6,150 bases of DNA from an uncultured Candidatus Saccharibacteria bacterium (GTDB lineage: Bacteria; Patescibacteriota; Saccharimonadia; Saccharimonadales; Saccharimonadaceae), in the NCBI GenBank assembly GCA_945916045.1, contig CAMEGH010000036.1, forward strand, positions 1 through 6,150. Reading direction: 5' to 3'. The notes under the pieces are model-generated. The model ran no database searches and was not told where the DNA came from. It saw only the letters and a list, made by a program, of their open reading frames with translations. This document shows, piece by piece, positions 1-5,034 of this stretch (positions are counted from its first letter, which is position 1; the number at the start of each line of letters is the position of its first letter). The position numbers were made by a program, and so were the translations under genes.

Positions 1-2
1 TT

Positions 3-35
3 AGCGGCGAGATGGTGCAGATTGGGGCGAAGTAA
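3..35 (+). CDS. possible C-terminal end of an upstream gene (partial)
   Basis: The third forward frame reads SGEMVQIGAK and then TAA. It could be the last ten codons of a gene that begins before the window. The codons look ordinary, but ten residues cannot identify a family, and another forward frame is also open across this stretch. I see no terminator with a U-tract directly after it. This is a tentative call only. Confidence 0.25.
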   Translation, partial: SGEMVQIGAK

Positions 36-233
36 ACCCGGCTACATTCCCCCTTCAGTCATACTCGCTTTCGCCTCGGTACTTTTCTTTAGCATGTTGC
101 GCGTATCTTCGCCTCTTCACCGCCATCCTCTGTCGAAACGGCTTCGCTCCGGGTTTCTCTTGCGTACGCAGCAGGAGAGACCCGGGCTGCAGATGTGTTC
201 TCCAGATGAGATAGTGAGCGGCTCTCCTGTGGT
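36..233. other. region without a convincing gene; strong hairpin inside
   Basis: Open frames exist on both strands, but their translations are low-complexity or arginine-rich, lack a plausible ribosome site and match no family I know. I judge them non-coding. The region ends where the glutaredoxin terminator begins. The main visible structure is the 15-bp hairpin at 149-185. A second 8-base match, CAGGAGAG (172-179) with CTCTCCTG (222-229), could pair as an alternative. The region might encode a structured RNA, but I cannot match it to tmRNA, RNase P RNA, SRP RNA or tRNA. Confidence 0.4.
149..185 (+). ncRNA. strong RNA hairpin, possible part of a structured RNA
   Basis: Positions 149-163 pair with 171-185 over 15 consecutive base pairs around a 7-nt loop (164-170). 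Two of the pairs are U-G on the plus strand. On the minus strand the same two positions would be A-C mismatches, so the structure is complete only in plus-strand RNA. No U-tract follows, so it is not a simple intrinsic terminator. No promoter was found for it. Identity unknown. Confidence 0.35.
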
Positions 234-264
234 AAAGCAAAACACCGCCCTCTCGAGCGGTGCC
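234..264 (-). terminator. intrinsic terminator of the glutaredoxin gene
   Basis: Read on the minus strand, CACCGC (262-257) pairs with GCGGTG (248-243) around an 8-nt loop, followed by TTTTGCTTT (242-234). It lies about 20 nt after the glutaredoxin stop codon. The plus strand has no U-tract after the stem, so the element works for the minus-strand gene. Confidence 0.8.
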
Positions 265-284
265 TTCATGCAAGAAACGTAAGC

Positions 285-539
285 TTAGCTCACCAATCCC
301 TTTGCCTTCAAGGCTGCTTCCAGCTTCGGTCGGTCGAAGCCAAGAATGATTTCGCCGTCGATGTCGGTTACTGGCACGCCCTGGAAGTTGCCGCCGATTT
401 TATCCAGCAGCTCTTTGTTGGCGTTTTCATCTTCTTCGATGTTTTTGCTGTCAAATTCGACGCCCAGTTTTTCTAGCCATTGCTTCTCAGTGTTACAAAA
501 TGCGCACCATGAAGTGCTATACACGATTACTTTGCTCAT
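285..539 (-). CDS. glutaredoxin-like thiol-disulfide oxidoreductase
   Basis: An 84-residue cytoplasmic protein of the glutaredoxin/NrdH type with a single thioredoxin fold. It begins with the first beta strand (KVIVYST), followed by the redox motif WCAFC at 11-15 (Cys12 and Cys15). The cis-proline segment GVPV is at 54-57, and GFD (67-69) precedes the final helix, which in the family helps bind glutathione or a partner. Such proteins reduce disulfides, for example in ribonucleotide reductase; the physiological partner is not visible here. The open frame extends 15 codons further upstream to 584, but that start lies upstream of the -10 element. ATG 539 has AAAGGAGG just upstream, although the 3-nt gap is short. 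It is monocistronic, with its own promoter and terminator, and divergent from the gene at 648. The family is confident; whether it uses glutathione or thioredoxin reductase is not. Confidence 0.92.
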   Translation of the reverse strand: MSKVIVYSTSWCAFCNTEKQWLEKLGVEFDSKNIEEDENANKELLDKIGGNFQGVPVTDIDGEIILGFDRPKLEAALKAKGLVS

Positions 540-561
540 ATTCCTCCTTTGAGTTACCTCT

Positions 562-591
562 ATTGTAGCAAAAAGTACCCCCAAATTTCAA
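562..591 (-). promoter_or_regulatory. sigma70-type promoter of the glutaredoxin gene
   Basis: On the minus strand, -35 TTGAAA (591-586) and -10 TACAAT (567-562) are separated by 18 bp, with TGC immediately before the -10 element. Predicted transcription starts near 555, leaving a leader of about 15 nt. This position rules out the longer start at 584. Confidence 0.8.
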
Positions 592-610
592 CGCTCAAAA
601 CGCTTATCTA

Positions 611-639
611 TTGACTTTTTTGCGCATTTGGCGTATAAT
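611..639 (+). promoter_or_regulatory. near-consensus sigma70 promoter of the 648 gene
   Basis: -35 TTGACT (611-616) and -10 TATAAT (634-639) are separated by 17 bp. Transcription should start near 645-647, at or just before the ATG at 648. The -35 element is 19 bp from the -35 of the divergent glutaredoxin promoter. Unlike the other promoters in the window, it lacks the TG extension. Confidence 0.88.
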
Positions 640-647
640 ATAGGTAT

Positions 648-1124
648 ATGAGCGAACGATTTACTCCACGAAATCACGAAAATGTTGTTGAATTTAAAGA
701 TTACCTTTCGACAAAAACCGAAATTGGGCGCAACGCCTTAGTGCACTGCTTTTTGCAGGAGCGTGGCGATGAATTGGCGGCATTTCCCGCAGCTGCTCGC
801 AACCAGCTAAATTACCAAAAGGAAGTGTACGTTAAGGGAGAGGCTGACAGTCCGGAAGTGGCAGAAGCGCTGAATGAATTCGAAACGTTTGAGGATGTTT
901 ATAACGAGGTGCGTGAAGCGGTCGAAACAAATGACGAATCTAAGTTGAACTATTTCCAGCGGGAGCACGACCAGCGCGAAGGCGCTAAGTGGGAAAAGAT
1001 GTTGCGAGATCTTCACGGTGACGCATCCGAAAAGCCCAAAACACGCCAGAAAAATTCGCACTTGCGCCTCGTTTCAAACGAAAACGAACCGCCTTCCGAC
1101 GACACTCCCCCTCCCGCTGCCTAG
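648..1124 (+). CDS. unrecognised acidic 158-residue protein, probable leaderless mRNA
   Basis: I do not recognise a family. The first ~120 residues look mainly helical and are rich in Glu, Asp and Asn, with acidic stretches around 62-100 and a basic/charged stretch at 103-133. The last ~30 residues are probably disordered and end in a Pro/Asp/Ala tail (PPSDDTPPPAA). There is one cysteine (34), no membrane segment and no signal peptide, so it is probably cytoplasmic. The start at 648 is the first ATG after a near-consensus promoter whose -10 element ends at 639. The mRNA would therefore have essentially no 5' leader and no Shine-Dalgarno site. The stop codon TAG is the first three bases of the palindrome at 1122-1136. 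I see no terminator before the next operon, so read-through is possible. The translated frame is long, clean and correctly placed, so I trust it as a gene despite the unknown function. Confidence 0.8.
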   Translation: MSERFTPRNHENVVEFKDYLSTKTEIGRNALVHCFLQERGDELAAFPAAARNQLNYQKEVYVKGEADSPEVAEALNEFETFEDVYNEVREAVETNDESKLNYFQREHDQREGAKWEKMLRDLHGDASEKPKTRQKNSHLRLVSNENEPPSDDTPPPAA

Positions 1125-1136
1125 CAAAATTTGCTA
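1122..1136. promoter_or_regulatory. perfect palindrome over the predicted operon promoter, possible operator
   Basis: TAGCAAA (1122-1128), a central A, then TTTGCTA (1130-1136) form a perfect 7+1+7 inverted repeat. It covers the stop codon of the upstream gene and the first two bases of the predicted -10 element at 1135. Symmetry and position are what a repressor operator would show. The DNA-binding protein is unknown. It does not match the LexA boxes of Firmicutes or Proteobacteria. Confidence 0.45.
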
Positions 1137-1140
1137 TACT
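1132..1140 (+). promoter_or_regulatory. extended -10 promoter of the polymerase operon
   Basis: TGCTATACT provides a TG extension and a good -10 element (1135-1140). No recognisable -35 element lies 16-18 bp upstream, as is common for extended -10 promoters. Transcription would start near 1147, giving a leader of about 165 nt. It overlaps the palindrome at 1122-1136. Confidence 0.55.
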
Positions 1141-1310
1141 AAAAGCACCAGGTGATACTCACTGGCGCGCCAAGCTGGCTCGTTAAGCGTCCCTCTCCCA
1201 TCGGTTTTTCTCGTCTTCGACAGATACGGCGCAACGAAACGGGCGCACTTCTGGCGGGCGAACATCATACGTTACCGTTTCTCTTTTTATACCCGAAAGA
1301 GGATTTTTTG
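1141..1310 (+). promoter_or_regulatory. structured 5' leader of the polymerase operon
   Basis: This stretch is better read as leader than coding sequence, because the ribosome site lies at its end. It holds a bulged hairpin at 1148-1165, a short hairpin at 1169-1179 and a long-range match, GAAACGG (1236-1242) with CCGTTTC (1275-1281). It ends in a hairpin whose 3' arm is the Shine-Dalgarno sequence (1279-1303), followed by six T residues (1304-1309). The last hairpin could act as an attenuator or as a translation block. The upstream match overlaps its first three bases, so the two pairings compete in part. I recognise no known riboswitch class. Confidence 0.4.
1279..1309 (+). terminator. possible attenuator / ribosome-site-sequestering hairpin
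   Basis: TTCTCTTT (1279-1286) pairs with AAAGAGGA (1296-1303) over 8 bp, including one U-G, around a 9-nt loop. TTTTTT follows at 1304-1309, and the ATG of the next gene is at 1311. The stem is A-U rich and weak for a terminator. Its 3' arm is the Shine-Dalgarno sequence itself, so blocking translation may be the likelier role. Confidence 0.35.
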
Positions 1311-1577
1311 ATGGAAACCGAACAACTTTTAGACGAAATTATTACCGTGGCTGCCGTATTTAGCACTGGGCATCACCCCTGCAAGCCAGTCAAATTTAAA
1401 CGTAAAAACGGCCACGAAGTGCACATTAGCGAGGTCGGCCTGGGCTACCCGGTGCCACGCGGTACGCGGGCGGTCCATGTGTTTGATGTCACCGACGGAC
1501 AAAGCGAATATCGGCTCGAATTTGACGCTGGCACATTAGTGTGGCGCTTGGTGCGAGAGGTGGCGTATGAAGGATAA
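1311..1577 (+). CDS. small protein paired with the Y-family polymerase, resembling DUF6504-type proteins
   Basis: An 88-residue soluble protein. The first ~20 residues look helical; the rest looks like beta strands: KPVKFKRKNG (24-33), HEVHISEVG, then RAVHVFDVTDGQSEYRLEFD and a final WRLVREV. The order (a 'P-x-x-F' strand, a 'V-x-E-V' strand, a 'Y-x-L' strand and a closing 'W-x-L' strand) resembles, from memory, small DUF6504-type proteins found beside Y-family polymerases. I have not confirmed membership. The frame is open 53 codons further upstream, but ATG 1311 has AAAGAGGA at a 7-nt gap, and the upstream part looks non-coding. The gene overlaps the polymerase start by 11 bases, which suggests translational coupling and a joint role in lesion bypass. 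By analogy, UmuD and YolD are small partners encoded next to polymerases of this family, but no homology to them is claimed. Confidence 0.75.
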   Translation: METEQLLDEIITVAAVFSTGHHPCKPVKFKRKNGHEVHISEVGLGYPVPRGTRAVHVFDVTDGQSEYRLEFDAGTLVWRLVREVAYEG

Positions 1578-2817
1578 TCTTGCCACGCGCGACGCCCCTA
1601 ATACTGCGACGCCGCTTATTATGCATATCGACCTCAACAGCTGTTTTGCCACGGTTGAGCAGCAAGCTCGCCCGCTTTTGCGCGGTAAACCTGTGGCAAT
1701 TTTAAACCGTCGCACCGAATATGCCGCCATCGTTACAGCCAGCTACGAGGCCAAGGCGCGCGGCATCAAAGTTGGCATGAAGTTTCGCGATGCAAAATTG
1801 CTATGCCCGGGAATCATCGGCCTCGAGAGTGATCCGCCAAAATATCGCTATGTGTACCGCAAACTGATGAAGATTTTGGAAGATTATTCGGCGCATATTC
1901 GGATGAAGAGTATCGACGAAGGCGTGATTGATTTTTCGCAGAGCACCCTTGCCTATCAAAAAGCAGATTTGTTGGAAGTTGGCCGCGAAATTAAGCAGCG
2001 GCTAATCGACGAAATCGGCTGCTATATGCGCTGCAATGTGGGTATTGGGCCAAACCGTTTTTTGGCAAAAACCGCTGCGGGCATGAATAAGCCTGATGGC
2101 CTGACAAAAATCGATGCCACAAATTTGCGCGAAACGTACGCCAAGCTCGAGCTAGAAGATTTAACCGGTATTTCGTATGGCTACAGCAAACGCCTGCGCC
2201 AAATTGGCATTGCCACGCCGTTACAATTTTTAGATGCGCCGAGCGATGTACTTGAAAAAGTTGTGTTCAAAAGCATTTGCGGCCGGCAATGGTACGAGCG
2301 CCTGCGTGGCTGGGAGGTGGACGCGGCGGATTCGACGCTGAGCCAAGTTGGCCGACAATATGTGCTGGATGACCGCACGCTTGGCTACGATGAAGTGCTG
2401 CGCCGGCTGCATGGTTTAACCGAAGACGTGGCTGCAAAATTACGCAGCCAGCACGTGCGTGCACGCGGCGTGCGGATCTACGCAAAAACGTACCACGCTG
2501 GTGTATGGCGGGCGCACACCTTGGCGGAGCGCTCCTTTCACGACGAAAAAACGCTATTTGCGGCCGTGAAGCAGCTATTTACTAATGCTCCCCTTCCCTG
2601 TTACGAAATTGGCGTTACTTGCTACCATTTGGTCACGGAAGAAGAACATCAGCTGACGCTTTTTCTGGAAGAAGACCAAAAAACTGCCGCAATTACGGCA
2701 GCGATTGATACGATTAACACCTTTTGGGGCGCGCACACGGTGCATTCGGCAGACACGCTCGGCATTAACAAAAAGATGAAGCGCAAGGTACCGTTTGGTA
2801 GTACGCGGTATTTGTAG
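1567..2817 (+). CDS. Y-family translesion DNA polymerase (DinB/UmuC/UvrX-like)
   Basis: A 416-residue error-prone polymerase for copying past damaged bases. The palm motif HIDLNSCF (20-27) supplies metal-binding Asp22 and the steric-gate aromatic Phe27. SIDEG (115-119) supplies the catalytic Asp117/Glu118 pair. GIGPNRFLAKTAAGMNKPDG (159-178) is the conserved family segment. A helix-hairpin-helix-like thumb region spans about 196-225, and the little-finger domain about 255-370. QLTLF at 362-366 fits the sliding-clamp binding consensus QL(S/D)LF, so binding to the beta clamp is likely. All catalytic residues are present and the length is normal. The C-terminus (KVPFGSTRYL) recalls Gram-positive UvrX/YqjW-type polymerases more than E. 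coli Pol IV, so I give no gene symbol. The start has GAGAGGTGG upstream within the preceding gene; the next Met (19) has no ribosome site. It is the second gene of an operon with the 88-residue protein. Confidence 0.95.
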   Translation: MKDNLATRDAPNTATPLIMHIDLNSCFATVEQQARPLLRGKPVAILNRRTEYAAIVTASYEAKARGIKVGMKFRDAKLLCPGIIGLESDPPKYRYVYRKLMKILEDYSAHIRMKSIDEGVIDFSQSTLAYQKADLLEVGREIKQRLIDEIGCYMRCNVGIGPNRFLAKTAAGMNKPDGLTKIDATNLRETYAKLELEDLTGISYGYSKRLRQIGIATPLQFLDAPSDVLEKVVFKSICGRQWYERLRGWEVDAADSTLSQVGRQYVLDDRTLGYDEVLRRLHGLTEDVAAKLRSQHVRARGVRIYAKTYHAGVWRAHTLAERSFHDEKTLFAAVKQLFTNAPLPCYEIGVTCYHLVTEEEHQLTLFLEEDQKTAAITAAIDTINTFWGAHTVHSADTLGINKKMKRKVPFGSTRYL

Positions 2818-2915
2818 GATTTTTTGCGCGCAAAAAGTGGCGCAATTTGCGTGATGGTGTGCATTTTTGTGCAAATTGCATGAACGGTGCGCAAAATTGC
2901 CTATGCTCAGGCGTG
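2818..2915. repeat. convergent intergenic region with nested inverted repeats
   Basis: This is the gap between the polymerase and the terminator of the converging gene. It starts with a 16-base palindrome, TTTTTGCGCGCAAAAA (2821-2836). GCAATTTGC (2842-2850) then pairs exactly with GCAAATTGC (2871-2879), extendable to 13 bp with U-G pairs (2842-2854 with 2867-2879). A related GCAAAATTGC lies at 2891-2900. No clear U-tract follows on the plus strand, so the polymerase terminator is not certain. One of these hairpins may end or stabilise its mRNA. Confidence 0.4.
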
Positions 2916-2945
2916 AAAAACGCGTATCAAACAGATTGATACGCG
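2916..2945 (-). terminator. intrinsic terminator of the minus-strand 2967-3581 gene
   Basis: On the minus strand, a perfect 10-bp stem pairs CGCGTATCAA (read from 2945) with TTGATACGCG (ending at 2921) around a 5-nt loop. TTTTT follows at 2920-2916. It begins about 21 nt past the stop codon. The plus strand has no U-tract after the stem. Confidence 0.9.
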
Positions 2946-2966
2946 GGTTCACCTCCTGAGTCGCGA

Positions 2967-3581
2967 TTAGCTCGGCTGAATTCGTTCACCGAACTGGTCC
3001 CAGCAAATCTTGAGGGTTTGAGCGGATGTTTCAACCACAAGAAGCAGCTCGTAGGGCGTGCCGCTCAACGTGACGTTGGCGTGGAACATGCTGATGAAGT
3101 TCCATTCGTCACGAGTAAGGTCGCCACACAGTTGCATGATTTCGGCAAATCCCAGCACGTAGACGGGGATTTTACAGAGGTGAGCCAGTCGTGCGGCAAT
3201 AACTCTGCTGGCGACATCTTGGTGGCTGACAGCTTCGTGCTTGAGCTCGTTCAGCTGCTTGGTTTGTTCGCGCTGCACTTCGAGCGCGCTCCACAATCGT
3301 ACAAGGTGGGCGTACGAGCAGCCACATTGGCCGCTACGGCAAGCCTGGCGGTGGCGCGAACAGGTATTTTTGGCGTGCCAATGCTGCAGTTTTGCGCGAT
3401 AATCATCAGCGATGTCATGCAGAATTTGCAGCCGGCTTTCGATCAAACGCACTTCGCTCATGATTGCTTCGTGGCGCTCCACCGCTTCGGCGTAAAGCTC
3501 CTGGCAACCGGTAATTGTGCAAAAATGCACCGGCTCCTGGTTAATCTTGCGAAGCAATGTGCTAACGGGTTGAATTGTCAC
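2967..3581 (-). CDS. unrecognised coiled-coil protein with a cysteine cluster
   Basis: A 204-residue protein that I cannot place in a family. Residues ~27-72 look like a long amphipathic helix or coiled coil, as do ~90-132. Between them is a Cys/His-rich loop (72-92) with Cys at 74, 81, 86 and 88 and His at 77 and 92. Two more Cys lie at 21 and 26. This reads like an antiparallel helical hairpin with a possible metal-binding tip. The C-terminal third (135-204) is more globular and hydrophobic. No signal peptide or membrane segment is seen. The frame is open up to ATG 3635, but that codon lies upstream of the predicted -10 element. GTG 3581 has GAGGGGAG four bases upstream and is the best start. 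It is monocistronic, has its own promoter and terminator, and is divergent from the helicase. The open plus-strand frame over the same bases has no promoter or ribosome site and is judged a shadow. Confidence 0.75.
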   Translation of the reverse strand: MTIQPVSTLLRKINQEPVHFCTITGCQELYAEAVERHEAIMSEVRLIESRLQILHDIADDYRAKLQHWHAKNTCSRHRQACRSGQCGCSYAHLVRLWSALEVQREQTKQLNELKHEAVSHQDVASRVIAARLAHLCKIPVYVLGFAEIMQLCGDLTRDEWNFISMFHANVTLSGTPYELLLVVETSAQTLKICWDQFGERIQPS

Positions 3582-3623
3582 GGTACTCCCCTCTCGTGTC
3601 GTTGGATAAGGGGGTGTAAGTAT

Positions 3624-3652
3624 ACTATAGCACATTTTTAGTGTATATTCAA
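3624..3652 (-). promoter_or_regulatory. promoter of the minus-strand coiled-coil gene
   Basis: On the minus strand, -35 TTGAAT (3652-3647) and -10 TATAGT (3629-3624) are 17 bp apart, with TGC directly before the -10 element. Predicted start near 3617, leader about 36 nt. Its -35 element is only 10 bp from the -35 of the divergent helicase promoter. Confidence 0.78.
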
Positions 3653-3662
3653 TACCTTACGG

Positions 3663-3691
3663 TTGCAAAACGCCTTTCTTCATGCTAGAAT
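3663..3691 (+). promoter_or_regulatory. promoter of the DEAD-box helicase gene
   Basis: -35 TTGCAA (3663-3668) and -10 TAGAAT (3686-3691) are 17 bp apart, with TGC before the -10 element. Transcription would start near 3698. The AGGAGG at 3692-3697 then lies upstream of the mRNA and is unlikely to be a ribosome site. Confidence 0.75.
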
Positions 3692-3697
3692 AGGAGG

Positions 3698-3822
3698 AAT
3701 TGCATTTTTGCTACTGTCGTTCAAGACGAGGCGCATCCACATTTTATAGGCGCTTTTCACCGAATTCTCTTTAGCGCCTGCAACATATTTTTATCAAAAA
3801 ACCAAAGAAAGGTTTATTTCTG
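3698..3822 (+). promoter_or_regulatory. long 5' leader of the helicase gene with alternative stems
   Basis: The leader is about 125 nt, unusually long for this window. AGGCGCT (3748-3754) pairs exactly with AGCGCCT (3773-3779). A second copy, AGGCGC (3729-3734), could pair with the same partner instead. Near the start codon, AGAAA (3806-3810) can pair with TTTCT (3817-3821), placing the GG of the AAAGG ribosome site in the loop. Long leaders are known on cold-shock helicase mRNAs of other bacteria; regulation here is inference. Confidence 0.4.
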
Positions 3823-5034
3823 ATGTCAGAACACGCAAGTGGTCGGCGTAATCCACGCCGCAATTTTAACAAAGGTGGCCGTAATTTTAACCGCAGCAAC
3901 AAAAAGCGCCGCGGGCCAAGCAAGCAGTACATCCACCCAAGCAAATTTATCAACAAGGCGATTGAAGTAGCGGCCGAAGTGCCGTACGAACCAAAGCATT
4001 CGTTTGCGGACTTCCCTTTTGGGTCGGAATTGCACTACAATATTCGCAACAAAGGCTTTGTAACGCCAAGCGCTATTCAAGACCAAGCGATCCCAGAAAT
4101 TATTAATGGCAACGACGTGATTGGCTTGGCTAACACCGGTACCGGTAAAACTGCCGCCTTTTTGCTGCCAATTATTGAACGCATGAGCGGCATTTCTGCT
4201 GCACCGGCGGTACTGATTGTGGCGCCAACTCGCGAGCTTGCGCAGCAAATTAACGAAGAATTCCGCATTTTTGCCAAAGGGCTTGGCTTGTATTCGGCGC
4301 TGATTGTTGGTGGCGCAAATGTTGATCGCCAAATCCGCGACCTTAAGCGCCGCCCGCACTTTGTGATTGGTACGCCTGGCCGTATTAAAGATTTGCTTGA
4401 AAAGCGCAAATTGCAGCTTAAAAACATGAGTGTGCTTGTGCTCGACGAAGCTGACCGCATGCTTGATATGGGCTTTTTGCCAGATATTCAATCAATCGTA
4501 AAAGCCATGCCACGTGAACGCCAAAGCTTGTTCTTCTCGGCAACGATTACACCAGAGATTGAAAAAATCACTCAAGAATTTTTGAAGGACCCGGTAACTA
4601 TCAGCGTGCGCACGAACGAAACCAGCGACCACGTGGAACAAGACGTGATTGAAACGCGCGACAAAGAGCATAAAATTGAAGTACTAAAAGACTTGCTTGC
4701 GCAAGAAGAGTATGAAAAAGTGCTGGTATTTGGCGAAACCAAGTATGGCGTGCAGCGTTTGTGCGACCACTTGGGTAACTGTGGCGTGCCTTCTGTAGCG
4801 ATTCACGGCAACAAAAACCAAGCGCAGCGCCAACGCGCCTTGAAGGATTTCAAAAACAACAAGGCGAAAGTAATGGTGGCAACTGACGTAGCAGCGCGCG
4901 GGTTGGACATTCCAAATGTAACGCACGTGATTAACTTCGACACGCCGCAAACTTACGACGACTACGTCCACCGTATCGGCCGAACTGGCCGTGGTGGCGC
5001 ACGTGGGCGAGCACATACGTTTATCGCGTCGTAA
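3823..5034 (+). CDS. DEAD-box ATP-dependent RNA helicase, minimal core
   Basis: A 403-residue cytoplasmic RNA helicase that unwinds short duplexes using ATP, with likely roles in ribosome assembly or mRNA turnover. The motifs run in order: aromatic F61 with Q motif around Q86, motif I ANTGTGKT (103-110), Ia PTRELA (135-140), Ib TPGR (184-187), II DEAD (208-211), III SAT (239-241), IV VLVFGETK (300-307), V RGLDIP (359-364) and VI HRIGRTGR (383-390). All catalytic residues are intact. The first ~45 residues are basic and rich in Arg, Asn and Gly, suiting RNA binding. The protein ends 13 residues after motif VI, so it lacks the C-terminal extension of DeaD/CsdA or the domain of DbpA; a specific gene symbol is not justified. 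The terminator soon after the stop shows this is the true end. ATG 3823 is preceded by AAAGG at a 10-nt gap. It is monocistronic. Confidence 0.96.
   Translation: MSEHASGRRNPRRNFNKGGRNFNRSNKKRRGPSKQYIHPSKFINKAIEVAAEVPYEPKHSFADFPFGSELHYNIRNKGFVTPSAIQDQAIPEIINGNDVIGLANTGTGKTAAFLLPIIERMSGISAAPAVLIVAPTRELAQQINEEFRIFAKGLGLYSALIVGGANVDRQIRDLKRRPHFVIGTPGRIKDLLEKRKLQLKNMSVLVLDEADRMLDMGFLPDIQSIVKAMPRERQSLFFSATITPEIEKITQEFLKDPVTISVRTNETSDHVEQDVIETRDKEHKIEVLKDLLAQEEYEKVLVFGETKYGVQRLCDHLGNCGVPSVAIHGNKNQAQRQRALKDFKNNKAKVMVATDVAARGLDIPNVTHVINFDTPQTYDDYVHRIGRTGRGGARGRAHTFIAS

Noticed and set aside
55..273. 72-residue minus-strand open frame
   Set aside because: It starts inside the glutaredoxin terminator, has no ribosome site and runs through the strong hairpin. 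The arginine-rich end looks protein-like but is too short to support.
1..282. tmRNA, RNase P RNA or SRP RNA at the left edge
   Set aside because: Short matches exist (GTTTCGACAG on the minus strand near 140-131; ACCCGGCTACA on the plus strand near 37), but the conserved partners are missing: no tag frame or CCA acceptor for tmRNA, no GAGGAAAGTC/ACAGAA pair for RNase P, and no GGAA-type SRP tip.
540..584. Longer N-terminus for the glutaredoxin
   Set aside because: The upstream ATG at 584 lies upstream of the -10 element, and the extra 15 residues precede the first strand of the fold.
1260..1277. LexA (SOS) box GAAC...GTTA before the polymerase operon
   Set aside because: The half-sites are 7 bases apart instead of the 4 in the Gram-positive box, and the right half does not match GTTC. 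It lies far downstream of the predicted promoter.
1152..1310. 53-residue N-terminal extension of the 88-residue protein
   Set aside because: There is no ribosome site at the GTG, the translation looks unlike a protein domain, and a good Shine-Dalgarno sequence sits before ATG 1311.
3582..3635. ATG 3635 as start of the coiled-coil gene
   Set aside because: The codon lies upstream of the predicted -10 element (3624-3629), so it would not be transcribed.
3018..3641. 207-residue plus-strand open frame opposite the coiled-coil gene
   Set aside because: It has no promoter or ribosome site, whereas the minus strand has a promoter, a Shine-Dalgarno sequence and a perfect terminator. It is a mirror of the real gene.
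3704..3823. 39-residue leader frame beginning with ATT after AGGAGG and ending TGATG at the helicase start
   Set aside because: The overlap with the helicase start is attractive, but ATT starts are almost unique to infC, and AGGAGG lies before the predicted transcription start near 3698.
3826..4491. 221-residue minus-strand open frame within the helicase
   Set aside because: It is antisense to a full set of DEAD-box motifs and has no ribosome site. It is a shadow.
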